Source: Anaerobacillus sp. (GTDB lineage Bacteria > Bacillota > Bacilli > Bacillales_H > Anaerobacillaceae). From it: 11,550 nucleotides of DNA. Both the position numbers and the translations under genes were made by a program. The DNA lies in NCBI GenBank assembly GCA_007120055.1, contig SKOL01000095.1:1-11550 (forward strand), written 5' to 3'. The notes below the pieces were generated by a model. The model searched no databases. It was not told the DNA's origin and saw nothing but the letters and a program-made list of their open reading frames with translations. Shown here piece by piece: positions 6,343-11,550 of the stretch (positions within the stretch are counted from its first letter, which is position 1; every line of letters starts with the position of its first letter).

Positions 6343-6426
6343 TTATTTGCTATTACCTGATTTACTCATGTAATACAAAGCCCTCGCAGAAGATAACAAA
6401 ACTAATATTGCTATAATAAGTTCCAT
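6343..6426 (-). CDS. 27-aa membrane microprotein
   Basis: ATG 6426 follows AAGG five bases upstream. The product is one hydrophobic helix (MELIIAILVLLSSARALYYM) and a short polar tail (SKSGNSK). It lies between repeat copy 1 and the strong terminator, in the same gene-then-terminator layout as its neighbours. Single-helix peptides of this size may be membrane-protein partners, toxins or chance frames. The ribosome site and the position support it moderately. Confidence 0.5.
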   Translation of the reverse strand: MELIIAILVLLSSARALYYMSKSGNSK

Positions 6427-6480
6427 TGCTACCTTCAAATAAATACATTATTTAGCAAACTGCTTCGTTAACACAATAAA

Positions 6481-6528
6481 CAATAGGAACTGCTCGACAA
6501 TTCTTTGTACCGCTTTTGCCAGTCGTTA
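6481..6528 (-). repeat. array repeat, copy 1
   Basis: On the minus strand this copy starts TAACGACTGGC directly after the DUF3139 gene. It contains GAGCAGTTCCTATTGTTTAT and is followed by GTTAACGAAGCAG. The stem has decayed (CGAC/GTCG remains). It is closest to copy 2. Confidence 0.6.
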
Positions 6529-6544
6529 CATCAAGCTAAGTTTT

Positions 6545-6889
6545 TTAATTCTCCTGATGTTTAAGTGATTGATTAGTTCCTTTATATATAGCATCAATCT
6601 GTATTATCTGATTAGTACCTTGCTTATAAATATAAAAATAACTCGCATTTGGTTCATCCTTAAACCTGACGACTGTTGAAAATATTACTTCATCTTGCCC
6701 TAAATTTACAACAGTAATTTCTTCTATATCCTCCTGTATGTTATAACCTTTGTCTGATAAGTATGAAATGGTGTCGTCTATAAGCTCGTTTTTCTCTTGA
6801 TTTACAACAAACCAACGAAAACCATTAAATAATATGAATATTACTAACATAATTATAAGAACTATATATCTTTTGCTAATATTATCCAC
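6545..6889 (-). CDS. DUF3139-type membrane-anchored protein
   Basis: The product has one N-terminal membrane helix (about 8-28) and an outside domain of about 85 residues. DEPNASYFYIYKQGTNQIIQ (78-97) and the preceding SYLSDKGYNIQEDIEEI (42-58) fit the DUF3139 pattern of small Bacillales proteins, whose function is unknown. The start is odd. The only in-frame GTG (6887-6889) overlaps the last base of the ribosome site AAGGAG (6889-6894) and cannot use it. Exactly eight bases after that site lies ATT (6878-6880), giving MSKRYIVLIIM. An AUU start, or an ATG-to-ATT mutation, is therefore likely, making a 111-aa protein. Repeat copy 1 follows the gene. Confidence 0.75.
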   Translation of the reverse strand: MDNISKRYIVLIIMLVIFILFNGFRWFVVNQEKNELIDDTISYLSDKGYNIQEDIEEITVVNLGQDEVIFSTVVRFKDEPNASYFYIYKQGTNQIIQIDAIYKGTNQSLKHQEN

Positions 6890-6940
6890 TCCTTTATGTT
6901 TTAATTAAGTTTCTTCTATTAAGCTGCTTGTTAATTGAAC

Positions 6941-6993
6941 AACAATAGGAACTGCCATTGCAACAGCTCCTAAACTAATGCAATCCGTTAGTT
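6941..6993 (-). repeat. array repeat, copy 2
   Basis: On the minus strand it reads TAACTAACGGATTGCATTAG and includes ATTGCA...TGCAAT as stem, then ATGGCAGTTCCTATTGTTGT. It shares GCAGTTCCTATTGTT and a trailing TTAAC..AGCAG with copy 1. It lies between the stop of the 7024 gene and the DUF3139 gene. Confidence 0.65.
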
Positions 6994-7023
6994 AAAGAGT
7001 CATTCTTCTCAATTTTTCTTTAA

Positions 7024-7497
7024 CTAATTTTGTCTATCTAATGTCGAGATTAAGGAACGTTCAAGCAAACCTTGACTACCGCGAATTTTTCCAAACACTA
7101 TTTCTCCGCTTAGTGTATAAAGATATTGAGCTAATAAGCCGTTTGTTTCACTATCTCCTAAATACTCTTCTTCATAATTACCTTCGTGAGTTATATAATC
7201 ATGTAAAGGTTGTTGTAGACCTATAAAAAAAACTGGGAATTTTAAGTCTTTGTACAAACTTTGATTTTCAGGAGATAAGACATAAGAAAGTTCCTCTTCA
7301 GCTATAAAAAGTGCATCAAATGTATATTCATTGTTCCTTAATTCATTGAGAGAAACCTTTATAACATTATGCCCGTCAAGGTCTAATGTGGAACTTCCAA
7401 CGATACCTATTTCATAACTTGTACTTTCACTTTCTAAATCAGAAGAACAAGCAATTAAACTACCGATTAAAAATACTAAAAATAGAATTTTTTTCAA
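7024..7497 (-). CDS. predicted lipoprotein, paralogue of the next gene upstream
   Basis: The start is probably TTG 7497, eight bases after AAGGAG (7506-7511); the GTG at 7506 overlaps the ribosome site. That gives 157 aa with signal MKKILFLVFLIGSLIACSS and lipobox L-I-A-C (lipid-bearing C17), so it should be anchored on the outer face of the membrane. The mature part has no cysteines or known enzyme motif. The pattern 'IxxVG...hDG...Y-[DE]-A-L-[FW]-I...V-F-[FL]-G' is shared with the lipoprotein encoded at 7677-8195, which suggests an old duplication. Function is unknown. Repeat copy 2 follows. Confidence 0.8.
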   Translation of the reverse strand: MKKILFLVFLIGSLIACSSDLESESTSYEIGIVGSSTLDLDGHNVIKVSLNELRNNEYTFDALFIAEEELSYVLSPENQSLYKDLKFPVFFIGLQQPLHDYITHEGNYEEEYLGDSETNGLLAQYLYTLSGEIVFGKIRGSQGLLERSLISTLDRQN

Positions 7498-7600
7498 ACA
7501 GAACACTCCTTCAATTGCCTAATGCAAATAAGTTATCATTTTCTTTTTTATAAATTTGGTTCTTGCACATTATTGCTTGTTAGTTAAATAAAAAAACGTT

Positions 7601-7648
7601 TCTTCTACAAGAGCAGCAACAACTTATTGTCCTATCGCACTCGTTAGC
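7601..7648 (-). repeat. array repeat, copy 3
   Basis: On the minus strand it starts GCTAACGAGTGCGATAGG after the 7677 gene. It folds GCGATAG on GTTGTTGC with G-U pairs and continues TGCTGCTCTTGTAG, then a T-run (TTTTTTTA). Stem plus T-run is terminator-like. A trailing ACTAACAAGCA echoes copies 1 and 2. Confidence 0.65.
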
Positions 7649-7676
7649 TTTATAAAACGTAAAAGATTTTATTCCT

Positions 7677-8195
7677 TTATCTCATTAGTAGGTTTCTAGT
7701 CTGATTCGTGGTTACTTCTAATAATTGCAACAATTTCCTTTCAACAGGGGCATCTTCCGTAACTCCAGAAATTCCTAATCGCTTTTCACCATTTTCATAC
7801 CATAAATGATACCCCGTTTGAACAATATTCCCGCCTTTTGCTTCCTCATATCCTCTGATTCCTAATTCTGAAGCTATTGTATAAGGAATTGACTCTCCTA
7901 AAAATACAACAAGCTTTTCATCCTTGAGTATTGATTTAATGTCTGAAATTACTTCTTCAGAAGTGAAATTTTCAATTTCAGATTCATCAATCCAAAGAGC
8001 TTCATAACCTCCATCTACTGATGTATAAGACACGAATGTAACTCCATCTACTTCAATATTTGGCTTTTCACCCACATAAGCAATATTTATAGGTCTCTCT
8101 TTGACTTCCTTTTCCCATTCTTGTAAAGACCGCTCTGAACTACAAGCGGTTAATACAAACACGAATAAAAATAATAAAAAAATGTAACCTCTCAT
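7677..8195 (-). CDS. predicted lipoprotein, paralogue of its downstream neighbour
   Basis: I choose ATG 8195, eight bases after GGAGG; the ATG at 8210 overlaps that ribosome site. The 172-aa product starts MRGYIFLLFLFVFVLTACSS, with lipobox L-T-A-C (C18). The mature domain contains INIAYVGEKPNIEVDG, YEALWIDESEIE, KLVVFLGESIPY and GISGVTED. These line up with IGIVGSSTLDLDG, FDALFIAEEELS, FPVFFIGLQQPL and GKIRGSQG of the 7024 gene. The alternating strand pattern suggests an alpha/beta fold, but no catalytic motif is visible. It probably acts on the outside of the cell membrane; the role is unknown. Confidence 0.82.
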   Translation of the reverse strand: MRGYIFLLFLFVFVLTACSSERSLQEWEKEVKERPINIAYVGEKPNIEVDGVTFVSYTSVDGGYEALWIDESEIENFTSEEVISDIKSILKDEKLVVFLGESIPYTIASELGIRGYEEAKGGNIVQTGYHLWYENGEKRLGISGVTEDAPVERKLLQLLEVTTNQTRNLLMR

Positions 8196-8230
8196 ACTGA
8201 TTACCTCCATTAAAAATCCATATATCTATA

Positions 8231-8256
8231 TACTTTAACATAGTTTTTTTAAAGTA
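8231..8256. promoter_or_regulatory. TACTTTAA inverted repeat upstream of a lipoprotein gene
   Basis: TACTTTAA (8231-8238) and TTAAAGTA (8249-8256) are perfect 8-base arms ten bases apart. They lie 36 bases before the start codon of the 7677 gene, where a promoter should be; TTTACT on the minus strand resembles a -35. It may be an operator, although AT-rich dyads arise easily by chance. Confidence 0.35.
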
Positions 8257-8271
8257 AACTCCCCCATTACT

Positions 8272-8320
8272 GGAACAAGAGCAGCGACAGCTTATTCAGC
8301 TATCGCTTCCGTTTGTTTAA
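8272..8320 (-). repeat. array repeat, copy 4
   Basis: This is one of the best-folded copies. On the minus strand AGCGATAGCT pairs with AGCTGTCGCT (one G-U) over a five-base loop, followed by GCTCTTGTTCC. It starts TTAAACAAACGG, about 25 bases after the end of the 8346 gene, and shares GCTGCTCTTGTTCC-type sequence with copies 3 and 5. Confidence 0.75.
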
Positions 8321-8345
8321 GTGCACTTATTCACAATCTCGAAGT

Positions 8346-8798
8346 TTAGCTTTCGTGATTTTCAAAATAAGTTCTTAACCTCTCCTCTTCGATTGGTCCA
8401 TTTAAGACCTTGTAAAAATTTAGATTTAACCAAATAAAATCAGTTTCAAAAACATGTAATATTATTGCTCCTGAATTTTTTTGGATACGCACCTCGAAAG
8501 TTGTATATATTTTTTTGTCATTATGCTGATTTTGAAACTCATTTTGGCTGATTCTTTTCACTTGGTATTGATTAAAGACCTGTAATAATTCGTCTACATG
8601 TTGAATTTCCTCTGTCCACATATTTCCTTCAGGTGTAACAATCCTCATATTAACAAAATCAGATGAGTTAACATTTATTAAATCAGCTAAGTTTCGTTCA
8701 CGATAATCGTTAAACAATTTCAATGTGAAAAGAGCTATCAACACAACAAGAATTCCTGCTATTAGCTTGAATTTATTTGTTTTTATTTTCTCTATCAT
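8346..8798 (-). CDS. membrane-anchored extracytoplasmic protein, unknown function
   Basis: ATG 8798 follows a GGGGGATAG ribosome site, so the TTG at 8813 inside the leader is unlikely. The 150-aa product has a basic N-terminus (MIEKIKTNKFK), one membrane helix (about 12-31) and an outside domain. The latter includes MRIVTPEGNMWTEEIQHVDE and ends with alternating strands (TFEVRIQKNSGAIILHVFET, then WLNLNFYKVLNG). This loosely recalls small Bacillales proteins of the DUF5301 kind, but I cannot confirm it. There is no cysteine and no lipobox. Confidence 0.78.
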   Translation of the reverse strand: MIEKIKTNKFKLIAGILVVLIALFTLKLFNDYRERNLADLINVNSSDFVNMRIVTPEGNMWTEEIQHVDELLQVFNQYQVKRISQNEFQNQHNDKKIYTTFEVRIQKNSGAIILHVFETDFIWLNLNFYKVLNGPIEEERLRTYFENHES

Positions 8799-8846
8799 AT
8801 TTCTATCCCCCAATCTTTACTATTTTAAATTAACCTGCTCTTTTGT

Positions 8847-8897
8847 GGAACAAGAGCAGTGACAGCCTCTTGTGCTATTGCTCTTCGTTTGTTTAAT
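8847..8897 (-). repeat. array repeat, copy 5
   Basis: On the minus strand it overlaps the end of the 8893 gene: the stop codon and AATTAAACAAACG belong to both. AAGAGCA pairs with TGCTCTT, and AUAGC with GCUGU inside it. The sequence CTGCTCTTGTTCC is shared with copy 4. Confidence 0.72.
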
Positions 8898-9477
8898 TAG
8901 CAAAACGCCTATCTGCGTCTAGTATTTTATCAAGAATTATTATCCAATGTTCGTTTGTTACTGAATAATCCCAATCTTCATAATCCACAAATATCTCTTT
9001 ATACCTTTCTGTTACTGACTGCACTTGTCGAAACGTTATTAAGTGTTCAGCATTTAGTGAGATTACTTCCTCCGTCTCGGCTACTTGATGCAACCACAAA
9101 CTGTTTTCATTTATCATTTGGTTTAAATATCTGGAAAAATCCCATGTATTTTCGGGAATAGAAATACTTCTATCTTGTGTTATATAGGCTAGATATCCTA
9201 AATCCTGATGCTTCAATGTGAATCCTTCAAATATAAAGAAAAGGTCAATTAGTTGCCGTCCACTGATACTCCCATCGTTTAATGCATTTTCAAGCATTTC
9301 ATTGCCAGTTTCAATTGAAGACCCCATCGGTCTAAGAGTATTACCAATTTCTTGTGTTAAATAGTTTTCATATTTCTTATTTTGTTGAATAGTTGAGATG
9401 TTTAGATAGACGCTTGCAAGAAGTAAAATTATTATTAAATAAATGATTAAACTATTCTTTGAAATAATTTTCATCAA
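8893..9477 (-). CDS. membrane-anchored, mostly helical extracytoplasmic protein
   Basis: The 194-aa product has a short basic start (MMKIISK), one membrane helix (about 9-26) and a long outside domain rich in predicted helices, with several tryptophans (W112, W127, W169, W178). TTG 9477 is eight bases from AGGAGG, and ATG 9474 is an equally acceptable start. Another ATG at 9481 opens only a nine-codon frame. No lipobox or enzyme motif is seen and I recognise no family. The gene is followed directly by repeat copy 5. Confidence 0.78.
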   Translation of the reverse strand: MMKIISKNSLIIYLIIILLLASVYLNISTIQQNKKYENYLTQEIGNTLRPMGSSIETGNEMLENALNDGSISGRQLIDLFFIFEGFTLKHQDLGYLAYITQDRSISIPENTWDFSRYLNQMINENSLWLHQVAETEEVISLNAEHLITFRQVQSVTERYKEIFVDYEDWDYSVTNEHWIIILDKILDADRRFAN

Positions 9478-9596
9478 TCATGAATCCTCCTCAATACTAA
9501 ATCTCGTTATGTAAGGAAACTGCTTCAATAGTTGAATAAACCTCTTTACTTTATTTTAAATTCTAACATTAATTTCCTTTTATTTGGGAGAAAAAG

Positions 9597-9640
9597 AAAA
9601 AAACGTTCCTGTTGTTATTCCAGAAACGCTTTCGTTTAAA
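9597..9640 (-). repeat. array repeat, copy 6
   Basis: CGTTCCTG (9604-9611) pairs with CAGAAACG (9621-9628) over a nine-base loop, and on the minus strand the stem is followed by seven T residues: a textbook terminator. Loop and stem resemble copy 8 closely. It starts two bases after the stop codon of the CXXC-20-CXXC gene. A relic of the trailing module of copies 1 and 2 (GAAGCAGTTTCC on the minus strand) lies at about 9515-9540. Confidence 0.8.
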
Positions 9641-9642
9641 TG

Positions 9643-9935
9643 TTAATTGTCCGACCTGTATTTTACTAAATAGGGTAAAATTAATGTAATTAAAAGACCC
9701 ACAAAAACACTCGCTCCTAAGCTAATAGCAAAATAAAAATCAGCATCGTCACTATTAGTAATAATGCCCGTTACCATCATTGGTATTATTACTAACAAAG
9801 TTAGCCATCCATAATTAGATGCTTTAAGCTCTGTTCCACATTCTTCACAATGTATTGTCCTACTATTATAGAGTGATTTGTATGTTTTTTCCATCCGAAT
9901 TGATGGTTACACACATTACATTTTGGCAACTTCAT
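9643..9935 (-). pseudogene. CXXC-20-CXXC (TIGR04104-type) zinc-ribbon membrane protein, frameshifted
   Basis: ATG 9935 follows AAGGAGG by five bases and opens MKLPKCNVCNHQFGWKK. The frame is then lost in a run of six A (9885-9890 on the plus strand as T). With a seventh A it continues TYKSLYNSRTIHCEECGTEL and then two membrane helices (WLTLLVIIPMMVTGII and a second near the C-terminus) to the stop at 9643. After this correction exactly 20 residues separate C6-X2-C9 from C30-X2-C33, the defining spacing of the CXXC-20-CXXC family of small Bacillales zinc-ribbon proteins. That makes the one-base deletion nearly certain. It may be a true mutation, phase variation or a sequencing error. The downstream frame alone, from 9894, lacks a ribosome site. 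Confidence 0.82.
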
Positions 9936-9992
9936 TAGTTCCTCCTTGATTTTTTTAATACAGCACTCCGTTAGTGAAAATTCGTTTTCAAT

Positions 9993-10394
9993 TTATCTGG
10001 TTATTGATTGCATAAATTCGACTGCTTCATTTAAATCGTATGTTTTTAATTTCATTTCATTATTATCGAAAATCATAACGGCTGGTGCTTCCTCAATATT
10101 TAACTTGGGATATCGCTTCTTTGCATCATCGAAATTAGCAATATACCTTAAGGAAGTTTCACCTTTAACAGATAAATTATCTAGTTCATCCTTAATTTTG
10201 CGAACAGCATCATTTAATAACTCATCTTTATTTGCATCAGGATGATTTGGTGTATCAATAACCAAAACAAAATATCTTCCTTCCTCTTTCGCTAGGAATT
10301 CTGGATAAGGATTATTACTAGACTGGCAACCAATTATTTGTAGCATTAAAATTAATATAAAAGCCAATAATATTAACTTATTCAAATTGCTCAC
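9993..10394 (-). CDS. predicted lipoprotein with a possible thioredoxin-like fold lacking CXXC
   Basis: The 133-aa product carries a signal peptide with lipobox I-I-G-C (C23), so it should be anchored outside the membrane. YFVLVIDTPNHPDANKDELL (41-60), two helical stretches, and EEAPAVMIFDNNEMKLKTYD (101-120) followed by a final helix follow the order of a thioredoxin-like fold. Pro104 stands where the cis-proline would be. No CXXC pair is present, so it would be a binding or structural member rather than an oxidoreductase. The fold is inferred from pattern only. The start is GTG 10394 or TTG 10385; both have AGGTGAG-like ribosome sites upstream. A short degenerate repeat relic (ACTAACGGAGTGC) follows the gene. 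Confidence 0.78.
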   Translation of the reverse strand: MSNLNKLILLAFILILMLQIIGCQSSNNPYPEFLAKEEGRYFVLVIDTPNHPDANKDELLNDAVRKIKDELDNLSVKGETSLRYIANFDDAKKRYPKLNIEEAPAVMIFDNNEMKLKTYDLNEAVEFMQSITR

Positions 10395-10487
10395 CTCACC
10401 TTATTAATATAAATACGAAAAATAAAAGAAAGAACTCATCGACATAACTAATAACCCTCTTATACTCTTCTCCTCTTCTCTAAATAC

Positions 10488-10532
10488 TAAAACAAAAGCG
10501 TCACTGTTGCTATTGCAGTAACGAGCGTTACT
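10488..10532 (-). repeat. array repeat, copy 8
   Basis: CGTCACTG (10499-10506) pairs with CAGTAACG (10516-10523) with one G-U over a nine-base loop. On the minus strand CTTTTGTTTTAG follows, so it is terminator-like. It lies 14 bases after the stop of the 58-codon gene and matches copy 9 over CAGTGACGCTTTTGTTT. Confidence 0.8.
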
Positions 10533-10546
10533 TGAATACTGAATTG

Positions 10547-10723
10547 CTACCCTTTTTTACTTTTTACAAATTGCACAAACCAATATAATGCTATCCAAGG
10601 TAGTAGATAACGAGTTGCCCATTCAATAAAGCCAACTACAAAAGCAAAGGCATCGTAATTTAAAAAGTTTAAAACTAAAAATAATAAGACCAGACCGACT
10701 GTACCATATAATGAATACTTCAT
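10547..10723 (-). CDS. 58-aa membrane protein
   Basis: ATG 10723 follows GGGAGGAG by eight bases. The product has two hydrophobic segments, one at about 5-22 (LYGTVGLVLLFLVLNFL) and one at about 36-52 (RYLLPWIALYWFVQFV), and a basic end KSKKG. It is therefore probably a hairpin of two membrane helices with its C-terminus inside. I recognise no family. The strong ribosome site and a repeat copy directly after the stop match the neighbouring genes. Confidence 0.7.
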   Translation of the reverse strand: MKYSLYGTVGLVLLFLVLNFLNYDAFAFVVGFIEWATRYLLPWIALYWFVQFVKSKKG

Positions 10724-10762
10724 TTATTTCTCTCCTCCCATATTTTACTGAAACCCTTAATA

Positions 10763-10809
10763 CTGAAACAAAAGCGTCACTGCTGCTATTGTAATAATGC
10801 TCTCGTTAA
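10763..10809 (-). repeat. array repeat, copy 9
   Basis: On the minus strand it starts TTAACGAGAGC seven bases after the 40-codon gene. GCATTATTAC faces GCAGTGACGC with A-C mismatches and G-U pairs, and CTTTTGTTTCAGTATTAA follows. Differences between its stem arms are all transitions, as expected for a decaying hairpin. Confidence 0.75.
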
Positions 10810-10816
10810 TAAAAAA

Positions 10817-10939
10817 TTAAAATAGGTTCTTAATCGTAAAAAAAGCGATAACAGCAACAATAAGAATAATCATACAGCCAGGCTTTCCAAAGAGTCCTCT
10901 ATCAAATAAGTCTGTATTCTCCGCATTTTTTCTACTCAT
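10817..10939 (-). CDS. 40-aa membrane protein
   Basis: ATG 10939 follows GGGGGGACT. The product has a polar N-terminal half (MSRKNAENTDLFDRGLFGKP) and one hydrophobic helix (CMIILIVAVIAFFTI, 22-36), ending KNLF. It is probably a single-pass protein with its N-terminus inside. No family is recognised. It fits the array pattern of a strong ribosome site, a tiny membrane product and a repeat copy after the stop. Confidence 0.65.
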   Translation of the reverse strand: MSRKNAENTDLFDRGLFGKPGCMIILIVAVIAFFTIKNLF

Positions 10940-11014
10940 TTTTAGTCCCCCCGAATAGATTTTTGATTTGCTTAAAAGAACTTAAATTAAAATTTCAGTT
11001 ATCATTCTTTAATT

Positions 11015-11033
11015 AATGCTACCCGTTAGCACA
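11015..11033 (-). repeat. degenerate array repeat (start module only)
   Basis: On the minus strand TGCTAACGGGTAGCATTAAT after the 11041 gene keeps the repeat's initial CTAACGG and a five-pair stem (TGCTA/TAGCA) but has lost the rest. The same truncated state is seen near 9966-9977 after the 9993 gene. Confidence 0.45.
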
Positions 11034-11040
11034 GACAGAG

Positions 11041-11463
11041 TTAATTACTTGACAAAGAAATGATTTCTTCGTACTCTTCTCCAGTTTCCGTTTCCCAAAT
11101 AATTAACACAGTTGTATTATTTATTGCATCAATAAACTTATCGTTATCAAGAGGATATGAAGGGTTTATTTCGCTACTTCTACCTGTATTAAACAATTTC
11201 CTTTCTGATTCTATCCCCGACCATTCTCCTGAATGTCCAATTCCTAATTCACTTGGATAATTAAATTCATATCTTAAATGTTTAAGTGGTTCGTTACCGT
11301 TATACCTAATAGTACCACTATCTTCTTGAGAGTCATTTGCCAACACATATTTCATTTCAATTTGCCAGTAATCACCTTCACCTCTTGCCTTTATGTCCGT
11401 TTGATTTGCACAACCTGTAATAAGTAAAATAGTTAATAATAGCACTAAATTTTTTATTTTCAT
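11041..11463 (-). CDS. predicted lipoprotein, unknown function
   Basis: ATG 11463 follows AAAGGGGA. The 140-aa product begins MKIKNLVLLLTILLITGCAN, with lipobox I-T-G-C (C18). The mature part reads ARGEGDYWQIEMKYVLANDS, SGTIRYNGNEPLKHLRYEFN and, near the end, TTVLIIWETETGEEYEEIIS: alternating strands typical of a small beta-sandwich. I believe similar Bacillales lipoproteins exist but cannot name a family. It would be anchored on the outer face of the membrane. It is first of the visible minus-strand array and is preceded by repeat copy 11. Confidence 0.8.
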   Translation of the reverse strand: MKIKNLVLLLTILLITGCANQTDIKARGEGDYWQIEMKYVLANDSQEDSGTIRYNGNEPLKHLRYEFNYPSELGIGHSGEWSGIESERKLFNTGRSSEINPSYPLDNDKFIDAINNTTVLIIWETETGEEYEEIISLSSN

Positions 11464-11522
11464 TACTTAGTTCCCCTTTCAGTACAAATTATAATTCTTC
11501 CTAATCCACTTTTACTGCTTAG

Positions 11523-11550
11523 AAACAAAAGCGCCACTGCCATTGTTCCA
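11523..11550 (-). repeat. array repeat, copy 11 (cut by the window edge)
   Basis: On the minus strand the visible part reads TGGAACAATGGCAGTGGCGC and then TTTTGTTTCTAAG, matching copies 8 and 9 over CAGTGRCGCTTTTGTTT. It shows that the array continues beyond 11550, where another gene should end. Confidence 0.7.

Noticed and set aside
10395..10460. 13-codon frame MSMSSFFYFSYLY before the 9993 gene
   Set aside because: The ribosome site is poor and the composition is that of AT-rich noncoding DNA; a leader peptide role cannot be supported.
6343..11550. Integron attC sites as the explanation of the repeats
   Set aside because: The copies contain CGTTAG-like ends but not the GTTRRRY/RYYYAAC core pairs in the required positions, there is no integron integrase, and several copies end in terminator T-runs.
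6343..11550. CRISPR array
   Set aside because: Repeat copies are degenerate and separated by genes of 80-600 bases, not by uniform spacers.

Overview
The window looks like chromosome from a low-GC Gram-positive bacterium of the order Bacillales. It is AT-rich, with strong AGGAGG-type ribosome binding sites, frequent TTG and GTG starts, a SrtN/YhdZ-type sirtuin of exactly the Bacillus length, DUF3139 and CXXC-20-CXXC (TIGR04104-type) small proteins, and many short lipoproteins. A genus cannot be fixed by eye.

Left part (1-1840). The 5' end of a minus-strand gene runs off the left edge; its product starts with a DUF4297/Cap4-like PD-(D/E)XK nuclease domain, typical of anti-phage systems. It diverges from a plus-strand sirtuin deacylase gene. 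Between them, at about 580-711, three nested inverted repeats end in a T-run, a candidate small RNA or leader. The sirtuin is followed by several terminator-like hairpins and an 18-bp perfect palindrome.

Middle part (1838-6313). A tight minus-strand operon holds three tiny genes (62, 49 and 60 codons) and then two complete but different large serine recombinases, a layout that suggests an integrative element. A CTGTACAT inverted repeat within the operon, just before the 60-codon gene, is a candidate operator or crossover site. Upstream of the operon lie a long-stem hairpin and two decayed reading frames, each broken in an A-run, ending at a strong bidirectional terminator.

Right part (6343-11550). 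Ten intact or broken small genes, plus a 27-codon microgene, all lie on the minus strand. Nearly every product is a lipoprotein or a short membrane-anchored protein. Almost every gene is followed within tens of bases by a copy of one degenerate 45-75 bp hairpin repeat resembling a transcription terminator. The result is a cassette-like array: gene, repeat, gene, repeat. One member (CXXC-20-CXXC) is broken by a one-base deletion in an A-run, two neighbouring lipoproteins are probable divergent duplicates, and one gene (DUF3139) appears to use an AUU start. This punctuated array of exported small proteins is the most unusual structure in the window. Whether it is a system or only a hot spot for gene turnover cannot be decided from sequence alone.
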